A DNA stretch of 64,000 bases from Panagrolaimus kolymaensis (taxonomy: Eukaryota > Nematoda > Chromadorea > Rhabditida > Panagrolaimidae): NCBI GenBank assembly GCA_028622995.1, contig JAJQJQ010000066.1, positions 310,001-374,000 on the forward strand. Direction: 5' to 3'. Below the pieces are notes generated by a model. It saw only the letters and a program-made list of their open reading frames with translations, did not search any database and was not told the origin of the DNA. Below, piece by piece: positions 22,265 to 32,738 of this stretch (position 1 is its first letter; every line of letters starts with the position of its first letter). The translations under genes were made by a program, and so were the position numbers.

Positions 22265-23066
22265 TTTTGATGCAACCACAATAAAATTGAAAATAAACCT
22301 TTCTTTATCATTCGCCCAGCTTTTATATTTTTCCGGGAAAAATGAATTTTCCAGATTCTTGAAATCCTTTTTTAAAAGTAACTCCCATTTTTTCTTTGTA
22401 ATTCATTTTTTTGTTTGACCGCATTCTTAGCTCTATGTCTTCAGGATGACCTAGTGAATGGTAAACTCATCGTAATAAATGTTGGTCAAGGACGATGTTG
22501 AAAATACAAAGACACACATTTTTTTCGTGGATTTTTTTTTGTAATTAATGGTGTCAGCTCTTTTTGTTTTACCGAATATTTTTGGAGTTTTAATTTCCTA
22601 TTAACAAAGAAAAAAGAAGGTATCAAACTTTGAAATAACAAAAAGATAAAGTAGCAAAAAAATGTTAACATTGAACACATAGAACATTGTGTCATATTAT
22701 TGTAAATTCATATCTTTAATGACTGATGTTGTTCGAAATTTTTGATGTAATCCGGCAAATTACAGATCTTACTAAAGATGGATGCAAAAATGAGCAACAG
22801 AAAATGACAAATTGCAACCATCGACTGTAAATTTTGAGTAACACGGAAAGGGTTGGCAAAAAGGAACAATCATGTTTCAATGCAAAAAAACCGTGAAAGC
22901 TTTTTTTTCAAAGAAATTATTTCAATCAAAAAACAACTTGATTATGTTCATCTCTTTTTAGAATATTTTTGATATGTAAAGATTTCGTTCAATTCAAAAG
23001 TATCTCAGATATTATAATCTGTATCTACTAGTCATTTCATTTCCGCTGGCTTCTTGATAACTTTCA
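22265..23066. other. Intergenic between collagen and DnaJ genes
   Basis: This is 800 bp, AT-rich, and the divergent promoters are expected here. No coding exon is seen. Confidence 0.5.
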
Positions 23067-24090
23067 ATGCTGTTCGATCATACAATTATTTGTTCTTCAT
23101 CTGAATTTGCTCGATTTACTTTGTTAAAATTTCCATCAAGGTTACAAATTCAAAAACAACAAACAAGGTAAGATTAAACTTTATAAACATTTAATGAATG
23201 TAAAGATTTTAGAAATCGAACATATTATGATGTTTTGGGAATTACAAAAGATGCTTCACAAATAGAAATAAAAAAGGCTTATTATTCTAAATCTAAATTA
23301 GTAAGTTGTCAAGCTACTTTTATAAGGTTTTAATTTTCATTTTTAGGTTCATCCAGATATTACAGGATCACAAGAAGCTTTTGTTGAACTTAAAAAAGCA
23401 TATGATACTCTTCGACGACCAGCTGATCGGATGATTTATGATGATCGTGGAAAGTATCCTCGAGCTGGAAAAATTTATCCATATCCTCACCCTCCTTTTC
23501 ATCATTCATATTCTCGAACACATGGAGCTCATCCTTTCGGGTTAATACTTTTCGTTTATGTTTCTCGAATAATGAATATTTTTTTAGTGAAGACCGAAGA
23601 TCTGATTGGGAACGTAATTTCGCCGAATATATGAAAGGAAATAGAACTAAAAATCAAACTGTTGATGAAAGAAATAATGAAGTTTGGAGAAGAATATGGA
23701 TATATACAGCCTTTGGATTAGCTTTGATTACTCTTTATAATGCTGGATATTTGTGAGTTTTCTTTGTTCCTGTTGCCTATTAATCTTTCTCGTTTTAGAT
23801 TTATTTTAATGAATCAACAGAAGAACGTCGAAAAGTTAATTGCAAAAGATGAAATTGCTCGTTCTTTTCTTCGACAAAAAGAATACCGTGACAAATTTAA
23901 TGATAGTGCCGAAATTGAAGCGTTTGCTAAACTTCTTAGAGCTGATATTGAACAAGCTCAGCAAAGAAAACTCGAAGAAATGACCGAGAAAAATCCATTT
24001 GAAATCCGTGATCCAGAAAGATGGATGGAAGCTGTTAAAGAACCTCTTACGGCTTCAAGAAGGCAACGTACAAAGCCGAGAAATGATTAA
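23067..24090 (+). CDS. DnaJ-domain protein, DNAJC30-like, probably mitochondrial
   Basis: Exons are 23067-23167, 23213-23300, 23347-23540, 23588-23752 and 23799-24090; 840 bases, 279 residues. The N-terminus is basic and aromatic without acidic clustering, as in a mitochondrial presequence. The J domain starts at TYYDVLGITKDAS (about residue 36), has the HPD motif (VHPDITGS) and ends in YDDRGKYPRA. A predicted membrane helix (IWIYTAFGLALITLYNAGYL) lies near residue 180, followed by a long charged helical tail. J domain plus one C-terminal membrane helix resembles DNAJC30-type proteins, which act at the inner mitochondrial membrane. J proteins stimulate Hsp70 ATPase. SDR follows 194 bp downstream. 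Confidence 0.8.
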
Positions 24091-24176
24091 ATTTTCGATT
24101 AACTTAGTATTTATAGGAATATGTATGTATGTGTAATTAGGGTAATTTGTTTTATTCGGGTTTGTATAATTTTTTA

Positions 24177-24182
24177 AATAAA
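24177..24182 (+). terminator. Poly(A) signal of the DnaJ gene
   Basis: AATAAA lies 87 bases after the stop codon and about 100 bases before the SDR start, a spacing seen between genes of nematode operons. Confidence 0.5.
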
Positions 24183-24283
24183 ATTTTATCCTCTTTGTGT
24201 GTTGGAATGTTTTGTATACCGGAGTGTTCTTTAGACTCTTAAATATTTTCTCTTATTGGTCAAAGCAATTTAAAACTTTAAGA

Positions 24284-27215
24284 ATGTTTAAGATGAAAAC
24301 TGCTATAATCACTGGTGCTTCAAGTGGACTTGGTCTTCATACTGCAAAGAAGCTTTTTGCTACAGGAAATTACAAATTGATTTTAGCTTGTCGTGATGAA
24401 GCAAAAACTAAGAATGCAATTGATGAAATTGCAAAATCTGATTTAACGAAGAATGCCGATACTCTCAAATTTCTCCATGTTTGTTTTTTTCACAATTATT
24501 GTTTTTATATATATTTTGTTTTTTAGCTTGATTTAACCAACCAAAAATCAATTTTATCTTTTGTTGAAGAATTCAAACAAAACTTTGATGGATTGGATGT
24601 TCTTATCAACAATGCTGGAATTATGCGTCATCCTCATCAGGTTTGTTTTTTTTGTTATAATGCTTTATTAATTTATTATGTACCTTTAAAACTAAAACTT
24701 AAAAAAGCCCGGATCATCATAAGTGATAGGATTAGTGGTATTAAATACAGTATTATTTAGACGACTTTGAGAAATAAGATAAATGTTTATGTAATGCTTA
24801 TCCTTTTTTTCATAATATTCATCATTTTTGGGAGTATTTTTTGCTAAAAGATACAACTCTTTACTTGAAAACCATCCACAATCAATGTTTGATCCACGAA
24901 GAAAAACATTTGCATTTGTTGTCGCAATTTCAATGGATGGTGATTCAAAAAGAATGCAACTAAGTCTTTCAGTACAGCTCTCTCTGATGTCATCATAAAA
25001 TTTTGTTAGAATCAAGCTTCCGTTCGAATCCAAATTACAGAATGGACCTTTACCAAAGAGAGGTCCAGCCTTGTTGTAATTAAAATTCATTAATGCAGAA
25101 TCAGTTTCTCGAACATGTTTATAAGTGTTTGCTGGAAGAGTAGGATAAACTAGGATATGAGCTTCACGATTGGTGACGTGATACAAATAGCTGCTTGGTA
25201 AAGTCACAGATGGAATTAGAATGTTTCCGTAAGGAATTGACAATACAGCAAATAGGTTCCTGTTTAGAAATTTATGAGTGCAAGCAGATGCCATAAAATA
25301 AAAAACTTACAAATCTTCAAACATTTGATTGAGCAAATTCCTCAATTCTTTTAATTCTTCGATTCTTATTTCTTTATCATGCAATGTTCCATTGACTAAT
25401 GTTTTTACGATTGAATGAAAGTATTTTTCCTAACAAAAAGCTTATCTCAAAAAAGTTATGTTTTCGTAAATTCACCTACCTTTCTCGCATCTTCTTGCTC
25501 CTTTAAAAGTTTTTCAAAATTATTTAAATTTTCTGGAAGGCTGTAATTTGTTGTTGATAATCCATTACAAATTCCGCTGAAAGATGAGTAAAGTAAACTG
25601 TAAGAATTCCAAGCATCTTTGAGTCTTCTAAATGGTCGAACATCGTAATTATAAGCGACACTTTGGGCATAAAAATATTTTATTTCTTTTAAGTTAGTTA
25701 AAAGCTCCTAAAAAAAGTAATTTTGTAGTATTTAAATAAAGGAGCAAAATTGGAATTTCCAAAATCAGGAAGCATTCCTCTTTGAGATGCCTTTTCAGGT
25801 ATACGTACTTTTAATGTTTCTGATGGATTTGCTTCCTCACAATTTCCTATCATCGCCTTTAGCGTTACTTTTGAGGATTTCTTGTTCAAATCTTCCAAAG
25901 AGCTTATTAGCTTTTGTAAATTGGTTGAAGGAATCTAAAAATTTTGCCTAAATTAGGGTAAAAATTTATGAAGATATTACTTTAGAAAAGTTTTTGGAAT
26001 CCACATTTGGGTTTATAAAAACCTCGCCATTTTCTAAATTTTTTGTTTGAAGAATATGAATAGTTTCATTTTTTAAACATTGAGGCATATTTGGCGTTTT
26101 ATTTCCCTAAAAAACATTTTGTTTTCATAACTTTTATGGTAACAAGTAGAGATTACCTTTTCATCATGATGATGTCTTACACATTCAGCAACCTTTTCTC
26201 CTATTTTAAAAGCATTTTCACATTTTTCGCCAGTCGCTTTTCCATTCACAGCCACTAATAATTGTTCAAACAAATTTTCTTTTGCTATATTTTCGTATGC
26301 TACAGTAGTTTGAAAGAATATAATAAGACTTAGAACAACCACCTTTAATTGAATCATTACCAACCATGAATCAATGGATTTTTTAAATTCGTGGCTTTTT
26401 CTTGATTTATAAGATTATAAAAATGAAAGAGGATGAAATCGATAATAATCAAATATTTGCTCTAATTAATTTTCTCGCTTTTTCAGTTAACAAAAGAAGG
26501 AATCGAAATTCATTTTGCAACAAATCATTTGGGACATTATTTGCTTACTCGAAATCTTCTTGATGTTTTTCGACCAAATGGACGAATTATTATTGTATCT
26601 TCAGGTCTTTACAAAAATGTAAGTTTTTTTTTCAAACGTAATTGGGTTTACCGCTGCTACATATTTCATTGCGGCGTGGGTATTTATACTGAAGGTTTAT
26701 TATTTCTTTTTGCTTATTGCTTAATTTGTTTATATTTTCAGGCCTCATCAATTCCATCTTATGAAGATCTTATCTCTCTTTCAGCTGTTGAACAAATTCC
26801 TCCAGCCCTTCATTATTCAAATAGTAAACTTGCAAATTGCCTTCATGCTGTATATCTTGATAAAACATTAAAAGCTTCAACTGATGATCGCGTCAAATCT
26901 CTCAAAGTTGTTTCACTTCGTCCTGGATTTGTTCGTGGTACAGAATTAGGTCGAAATGTTCCATGGATTCTTCGAACTCTTGCATTTCCACTTATTTGGT
27001 TTTTCTCAATCAATCTCGATCAAGGAACGGAAACAATACTTCATTGTGCCACCATGGATTATGAAAACCTTGAATCAGGAAAGCTTTATTCTGAAAGCAA
27101 AGTTGCACCATACACTGAAGCGGTTACAGAAGAAGCTGCAAAAGAACTCTATGATTTATCAGAAAGACTTCTTGAACATGGAAGAAATGTTGATGCTCCA
27201 GCTGGTGATAATTAA
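24284..27215 (+). CDS. Short-chain dehydrogenase/reductase (retinol dehydrogenase-like)
   Basis: Exons are 24284-24478, 24527-24640, 26487-26618 and 26742-27215; 915 bases, 304 residues. The Rossmann NAD(P)-binding motif TGASSGLG (TGxxxGxG) is near residue 9. NNAG follows near 94, a conserved NHLGHY block next, and catalytic YSNSK (YxxxK) downstream, with the serine in IVSSGLYKN. The enzyme reduces or oxidises a carbonyl/alcohol substrate; the specificity is not visible. The long hydrophobic stretch near WFFSINLD could tether it to membranes. Intron 2 (24641-26486, 1.85 kb) contains a complete gene on the opposite strand. I start at the MFKMKTA methionine; longer upstream codons are not conserved in style. 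Confidence 0.9.
24692..26357 (-). CDS. Secreted protein of unknown family, nested in the SDR intron
   Basis: Exons are 26157-26357, 25981-26106, 25809-25934, 25480-25707, 25311-25429 and 24692-25259; 1368 bases, 455 residues, all phases consistent. A signal peptide (MIQLKVVVLSLIIFFQTTVA) leads a helical, moderately charged protein with cysteines and sequons (NKT, NYS, NGT, NGS, NNT). The last exon is more beta-like (SLILTKFYDDIRESC). Exon 3 ends at SETLK with donor GTACGT; the open frame beyond it is intron. The family is not recognised. The whole gene lies antisense inside SDR intron 2, so the two transcripts cannot be elongated through each other freely. Confidence 0.75.
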
Positions 27216-27616
27216 AATGAAATTATTTATAAGAAAACCTTCATGAATCAATATAAAATAAACCTTCTACTTATTGTTGTTGTTTTTGCATTTTAAAATT
27301 GTTTTAAAATTTTGCCTTGTTGTTTTACGTGTAAATTGCTCAAAAATAAATATTTGTTTAGTTACAGTAGTGACAAAGTGTTACATAAATAACAAAATTG
27401 AGAACTTTGGAGCAACATAAGAAGCTCTCCATATTTTTGATTCGATAATGCCGAATATCATCGTTGAAGCTAAAATTAATGAACACCTTTGGCAAAATGA
27501 GTTTTAATGAATTTTTGAATTTTAGTTGTCCAAGAAATTTTTTTTTCTTGTTTCACTTTTTTGTTGTTGAATCCTTGAAGTTTGAATGTGTTAATTTTTT
27601 TCAAACTCATTAAAAT
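27216..27616. other. Intergenic between SDR and RRP42 genes
   Basis: 400 bp with SDR 3' signals (AATAAAC near 27257). A short ORF at 27448 begins MPNII, recalling the LEA-like start MPNIF, but ends after 20 codons. Confidence 0.45.
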
Positions 27617-28826
27617 ATGGATAATATTATTGATGTGAGCCAATCAGAAAAGGTTTATGCTGTTGATGGAATACATCAAGGATTAAGAAATGATGGCAGA
27701 GAGTAAGTTCCTTTGTCTTTATTTGTAAAATAAATATTGCTTATTACATTTTGCTTTATAGGTTAATGGATTTTCGTCCAATTGTTGTTGAATTTGGGGT
27801 TATGCCTAATACTCATGGTTCTGCTCGAGTTCGTCTTGGTCAAACTGATTTAATTGCAGCAATAAAATTGAAAATGCGTCAAGTCAAAGATACTAAAGAA
27901 TTTAGCAATCGTATTGATTTTTATGTTACATGCTCAGCTGTTGCAAATCCTCAATTTGCAGGTATGGATTCATTAATAGCCTTGATATATTACTAACGGA
28001 TATTAAATTTTAGGTAAACATGGTGATGAATGTGCACAAAGGATTGCTTCACTTTTAAGAAAGACTTATCGAAATGATCTCATTATTCCTGAACTTGAAC
28101 AGTGAGAAAGCTTGTTTTTGTTATATAGTTTCAACGTGTTTGTTTCAGATTAAAGCTATCAACAGATCGTTATTATCAAACCAGAGTTGATATTTTGATG
28201 CTTCAATATGATGGAAATGCTCTTGATGCTGCGTCTATTGCTGTAAGCTGCTTTTCTCTCTCACCGTTTCCAATAATGGCAAAATTTTAGGCTAAAGCTG
28301 CTTTATCAGATTTGAAATTTATTATTCCAACAATGATTGCAAGAGATAAAGGCAAAACAGTTCCACAACTTACTTCCAAAGCTCGTTCACAAATTCGTAA
28401 ACTTGATGTTTCAACAGCACCTGTCATCGTTACATTAAATACTGTTGGAGATAATATTTTTATTGATGCTAACCTTGATGAAGAACAATGCGTTGGAGGT
28501 GTTATGCATGTTGGTATAATTCCACCAAAAGAAGATGACTTTATGGTAAACTTTTGATTGAATATATCGCAACATTACTCTTTCTTATTTTTTAGAACAA
28601 TGCTGAAACGGATGATACCAATGATAATTGTTACATTGCCTTGTTCAAAAATACAACACCACAAATATTTCATGAAGAAAAATTTGATGAACTTTTGAAA
28701 ACTGGTATTGAAGCTGCAAAAGAAATCAATCGTGCGCTAATGCATCGAATAGAAGAATATCGAAGGGAGCCTAAGAGAAATGCTGAAGAAAGAATTGAAA
28801 CTTTCATGCTAGATAAACAATTTTAA
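27617..28826 (+). CDS. exos-7: Exosome core subunit RRP42 (EXOSC7)
   Basis: Exons are 27617-27702, 27762-27961, 28014-28101, 28149-28242, 28291-28545 and 28596-28826; 954 bases, 317 residues. The RNase PH fold of the ring is evident: GLRNDGRE at residues ~24-31, FGVMPNTHGSARVRLGQTD near 43-61, and the C-terminal domain with DANLDEEQC and the long charged helix at the end. Rrp42-type subunits are catalytically inactive parts of the six-member RNA exosome barrel that handles 3'-5' RNA decay in nucleus and cytoplasm. Length is slightly above the usual ~290. AATAAA follows at 28868. Confidence 0.88.
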
Positions 28827-28931
28827 TTGTTCCATTGTTTTATTTCGTTGAGTTTTAAAAATTTATAAATAAAGTTTTTAAAAAAATATGAGCAAAAGTG
28901 TTACATGAATAAAGCAAAACAAAAATTAGGT

Positions 28932-29043
28932 TCAAAGCTGAGGTTTTGGACAAACACTATCTTTCGCATGTTTCTAAACCTAGGTAATTTCTTTAAGAAT
29001 TTTTGATTGTTGAATAAGAAAGGTCATTTTTTCATTATGAGCT
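28932..29043 (-). pseudogene. Decayed copy of the last exon of the dynactin p24-like gene
   Basis: This stretch matches 31236-31347 with its flanks (both continue about 45 bp into the same 3' flank, including ATGAATAAAGCAAAAC). Read in the p24 frame it keeps MTFLIQQSKILKE and PKPQL but contains two TAG stops where the intact gene reads TDAW. No other p24 exon is nearby. It lies just 5' of LEA-like copy 2, so a small duplication placed it there. Confidence 0.75.
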
Positions 29044-29187
29044 CTTATTTTGGTAGTTACTTCTTTTCAAAAATGTTTTCTCTTTTGTTTGAGCATAAGG
29101 AATAGTTGCAAGTTAAAGGTATTAGCAAAAAAATGCATGCATTTTTTTATAAATTTGCATAAAAATTTTCACACGAATGCTTCTTTC

Positions 29188-29200
29188 TTTGGCGCGAAAA
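29188..29200 (+). promoter_or_regulatory. E2F-like site upstream of LEA-like copy 2
   Basis: TTTGGCGCGAAAA lies 77 bp before the ATG, identical in sequence and place to the site before copy 1. The ~70 bp between site and ATG is also highly similar in the two copies. Confidence 0.5.
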
Positions 29201-29276
29201 ACTGACTGGCATTTTCCCATTTCGAAAAGTCAATAAACTTTTTTACTCGCATTCATTCAACATCGTTGTTGTAAAA

Positions 29277-30842
29277 ATGCCAAACATTTTTGAACCTGCA
29301 TCAAAAACAAATGGTGAACCTCAGTTAGATACCGCAATTGAAAGCAAAGATACCGCTGCTGTTGCTGGTGGTGCTTCAATTGAAAAAGTCAAGAGTTCAA
29401 TTTCAAAATTATCTCAAAGTCCTGGTGAAACTAAAGAAATTGCAGCTGAAAAAGGAACCGAAGCTATCGAACATGTCAAAGATGCCGCTGCAAATGCAAA
29501 GGATAATATGGAAGCTGCAAAAGAAGTAACTGTTAAAACTGGTGATGCTTCTCATGAAGATGAAAATGAAACTGTATTACAAAAAGTGAAAAGAGTTGGA
29601 TCAAACAGTTTTAACAAAGTTAAAACGGCTAGTGAACCATATTTGGATAAAATGAAGGATGCAACTATTGAAGCAAAAGATATCGTAATTTCCACTGGTG
29701 AAGCTGCAATTGACAAAATCAAAACTTCAGTTTCAAATTTGTCTATAAGCTCTGACAAAGAAGTCAAAGATGATCAAAACAACAACAACGTCGAAGAAGC
29801 TAAAGAAGGTGCTGAAAAAACTAAAGAAAATGATGATACTGTTTTGAAGAAATTGAAGAGAGCTGGATCCAAGGTTTCACGAAGTGTTAAAAGAAATGCT
29901 ACTGAAGCTGCTGGATTGTTCCGTGAAGCTGCTTCAAATGTTAGTAAACGAGCAAAGAAAGTCAAAGATTCTGTCACTGTAAAAGCGAAAGGTAAGAAAA
30001 AAGCTGTTGGAGAAAATGCTAATAATGTAAAAGAAAATGTCAAGGATGCTCAAGATGATGGTATGAAAGCTGCTGAAGAAGCTAAAGATGCTACAAAAGA
30101 AATGGTTGAAGAAGGGGCTGAGAAAGTTAATGAAGTAAGGCAGTTGGGCATTTTTGATATAGCTTCAAGTTTTTTATTCTTCCGTTATACATCATAATCA
30201 TCGAAAATTTTAGTCTAAAGATGCTGCAGCTGATCATGTTAAAGAACCTATTCAAGAAAAGGCCATGGAAACGGAAGATAATGTTGGTGAACATGTTAAA
30301 GAAAATGCATCAGGTGCAGATGAAAATATCAAAGATTCAACTTTAAATGGTAATGTAAAGACTGAAAAAGCCAAAAATGCTTTAAAAAGGAAAGCTACTT
30401 CTGCCAAAGATAATGTTAAAGAATCAGCTCCTGATGTAAAGAAAAAAAGTCAAAGCTTGAAAGAAAAAGCCGCCGATGTTGTCAAAAGTGCTCGTGATTA
30501 TGTTGTTGGAAAATCTCCTCATGATGCTAATGGAAAAAGCCAAACCAAAGATGATCAAATCAAAGGAATTTGCAAGGAAATTGAAACAAAGCTTGATGAT
30601 AAAAATGCTGAAAGTCTTGGAAAAGATAAAGATGTAAGCATGTTTTGGTTGTATCTATATTATTATAGCGTAAATTTTTTAGGTTCAAAGTAAAAAGCAA
30701 TCAAAAGATGCTTCAACTCAAACTGAAAAAGTATGTTTATAACTTTTAATCCAACTAAAAAACTAAACTGAAAATTTATAAATTTTAGGTCAAAAAAGCT
30801 GGTAAAAAGGATTCTGAAAGTGATGAAGACGATTCCGATTGA
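29277..30842 (+). CDS. LEA-like hydrophilic helical protein, copy 2
   Basis: Exons are 29277-30134, 30214-30633, 30683-30730 and 30789-30842; 1380 bases, 459 residues. It is nearly identical to copy 1 (15758-17289) along its whole length, introns included, but in the opposite orientation. The main difference is near residue 60, where copy 2 carries EIAAEKGTEAIEHVK and is net 11 residues longer. The sequence is Lys/Glu/Ala-rich, amphipathic-helical, without a signal peptide, with a basic central patch and acidic C-terminal cluster. The poly(A) signal AATAAA lies at 30909. A role in water stress is inferred from LEA-like composition only; a histone-H1-like or other disordered nuclear protein is an alternative. 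Confidence 0.7.
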
Positions 30843-31235
30843 AGCCTTTTTTCTATTTGTATGTATATATTATCTTTTGATATTTCTGTTTTTTTGTAGC
30901 AACTAGACAATAAAAATATGTAACTTTTCAAACTTGTTTTTATAAGTTTAAATTATAACCAAAGTTGCTAAAAATCGATAGCCATTATTTTGGTTAAAGA
31001 TAGGAAGAACGGCATGCATTAATTTTCTTTTCTGCTTTTAGATTGCGATAATCATTGGTTGTTAGAATAAGTTTTGATATCGAATTGAGCTTTAAAAAAT
31101 GGCGAAGAAAGAGGTGAGTTAACATTTCATGCAAGATGATCATTTTAAATTATTCCATTGTTTTAATAATTTTATTAATAAAACATTTTACAAAAATATG
31201 AGCAAAAATATTACATGAATAAAGCAAAACATAGT
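30843..31235. other. Intergenic, 3' of LEA-like copy 2
   Basis: AT-rich. A possible orphan first exon (MAKKE then GTGAGT) lies at 31099, with no downstream partner seen. Confidence 0.4.
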
Positions 31236-31835
31236 TCAAAGTTGAGGTTTTGGACGAACGATATCTTTTACATGTCTCCAAGCATCGGTTGTTTCTTTTA
31301 GAATTTTTGATTGTTCAATAAGAAAGTTCATTGTTTCATCATGAGCTCTAAAATTAATGCATATTAAAACACCTTTCACGTCGTTACGTAAATACTTACT
31401 TTTTAATTTCATCATTCAATTCATCAATACTTTTTCGAACATCATCCAGAACTTTAACATCAGGAATTTTGGTAAAAGCTTCACTTTCGAATACAACTTT
31501 AGATAATCTTTCCATTTCATCGAGTTCTTCCATGTGCTTATCCATTAAAGGTTGATGATATTGAATAATAAAAAGCTTTTCATCCAATGAAAGTGTTTCA
31601 TCCTTAAAGTTTATCATGTGTTAAATATACGAACGAGAAAGCTAAAACTTACTAGTGGAGGTTCTTTATGAAGTTCACGTAATTTATCAGCAGGAGCTCG
31701 AAGGACCATATCCATTTTGAGATTTTTTAAATGTTCGCGTAATTCAGCAACTTCAGAATAAAGCGGTTTTCGTGTTGGTGAAATATTACCTATTGTTTCT
31801 TCAATAGCAAATAATCTTTGCTCAAGTACTTCCAT
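31236..31835 (-). CDS. Probable dynactin subunit 3 (p24/p22) homologue
   Basis: Exons are 31653-31835, 31400-31602 and 31236-31347; 498 bases, 165 residues. The protein is all-helical, coiled-coil. It begins MEVLEQRLFAIEETIGN, like the LE-rich start of DCTN3, and has a matching central block (SLDEKLFIIQYHQPLM) and a conserved-looking end in which a helix runs to TDAWRHVKDIV. p24 forms part of the shoulder of dynactin, the cofactor of cytoplasmic dynein. Exon 2 uses acceptor CTTTAAG/GAT. The assignment rests on length, helix pattern and weak motifs, so another small coiled-coil protein is possible. A broken copy of the last exon lies at 28932. Confidence 0.5.
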
Positions 31836-32011
31836 TTTGAGATTAAAAACTTAAAATAATTGATGAAAGCTGTAAAAAAGAAATTGAAAAGTTTGAAACA
31901 AAAATATTTTTTAGAAAGTTACTAATTTTTTAGCTATGGCTTTTGTAACAGTTTGCCACAATGAAGTGTGGCTTCAATATTTTATGGAGATCCAGCATTC
32001 ATTCAAAAGAT

Positions 32012-32698
32012 TATTAGCGACGGCGCCATTTTTGGGGATAGATATTTGGGGATATGATTTTTGAGGATAGATTTTTAAGGATCGTATTTTTGGGGATTGC
32101 ATTTTTAGGGATAGAACTTTGAGGATTGGTTCTTTGGGGATCTGACTTTTGACGATTGCTTTTTTGGGGACAGAAGTTTGGGGATATGACATTTGGGGAT
32201 AGACATTTGGGGACAGGTCTTTTGAGGATAAGACCTGAAAAAATTAAACATTTGCCGTTGACTTTCATGTTTGTAATAAAAATTACAAAAAATGAATTGA
32301 AAATGGCTGACAGACGTCCAAAGAAACATGCATTTTTCCATTCAAAAAATTTCTAACATATTTTCAAAACAAAAAAATGCATGTTTCTTTGGTCGTCTGT
32401 CAGCCATTTTCAATTCATTTTTTGTAATTTTTATTACAAACATGAAAGTCAACGGCAAATGTTTAATTTTTTCAGGTCTTATCCTCAAAAGACCTGTCCC
32501 CAAATGTCTATCCCCAAATGTCATATCCCCAAACTTCTGTCCCCAAAAAAGCAATCGTCAAAAGTCAGATCCCCAAAGAACCAATCCTCAAAGTTCTATC
32601 CCTAAAAATGCAATCCCTAAAAATACGATCCTTAAAAATCTATCCTCAAAAATCATATCCCCAAATATCTATCCCCAAAAATGGCGCCGTCTATTAGC
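32012..32698. repeat. 7-bp target-site duplication TATTAGC
   Basis: TATTAGC occurs at 32012-32018 and 32692-32698, directly abutting both ends of the foldback element. Confidence 0.75.
32019..32691. mobile_element. Foldback transposon-like element (673 bp)
   Basis: Two nearly identical inverted arms of about 320 bp (32019-32338 and 32372-32691) surround a ~33-bp loop. The ends are GACGGCGCCATT and its complement. Each outer arm is an array of degenerate TTTGGGGAT-type units every 10-15 bp; the inner arms are non-repetitive (around GGCTGACAGACG). The four to six long ORFs in it are mirror translations of the arms (PKS/QSS-rich) and not proteins. The high arm identity suggests a young insertion or gene conversion. 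No transposase is encoded, so it is non-autonomous. Confidence 0.85.
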
Positions 32699-32738
32699 TC
32701 TTCTTTCTAATCAAAAATTTATGAACGCAAAAAAATAA

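Larger units (their letters stand above)
31936..32738 (+). pseudogene. Short ORF interrupted by the foldback element
   Basis: An ATG at 31936 opens a frame that enters the foldback element at 32019 and soon stops. If the element and one copy of the 7-bp duplication are set aside, the flanks 31936-32018 and 32699-32738 form one frame of 40 codons with a TAA stop. The peptide has mixed composition and no known motif. An ORF this short can occur by chance. Confidence 0.3.

Noticed and set aside
25698..25808. Open frame continuing the third exon of the nested gene (VRIPEKASQRG...)
   Set aside because: It lacks a donor before the next acceptor; using GTACGT at 25808 gives a phase-0 joint and a full-length frame, so this stretch is intron.
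27448..27507. Short ORF beginning MPNII, like the LEA-like start
   Set aside because: Only 20 codons and no further similarity to the LEA-like genes or their promoters.
31099..31120. Possible first exon MAKKE followed by GTGAGT
   Set aside because: No acceptor or downstream exon before the p24-like gene, which is on the other strand.
32014..32738. Several ORFs of 60-136 codons on both strands rich in Pro, Lys and Ser
   Set aside because: They are translations of the inverted arms of the foldback element and its TTTGGGGAT repeats, mirrored on both strands.
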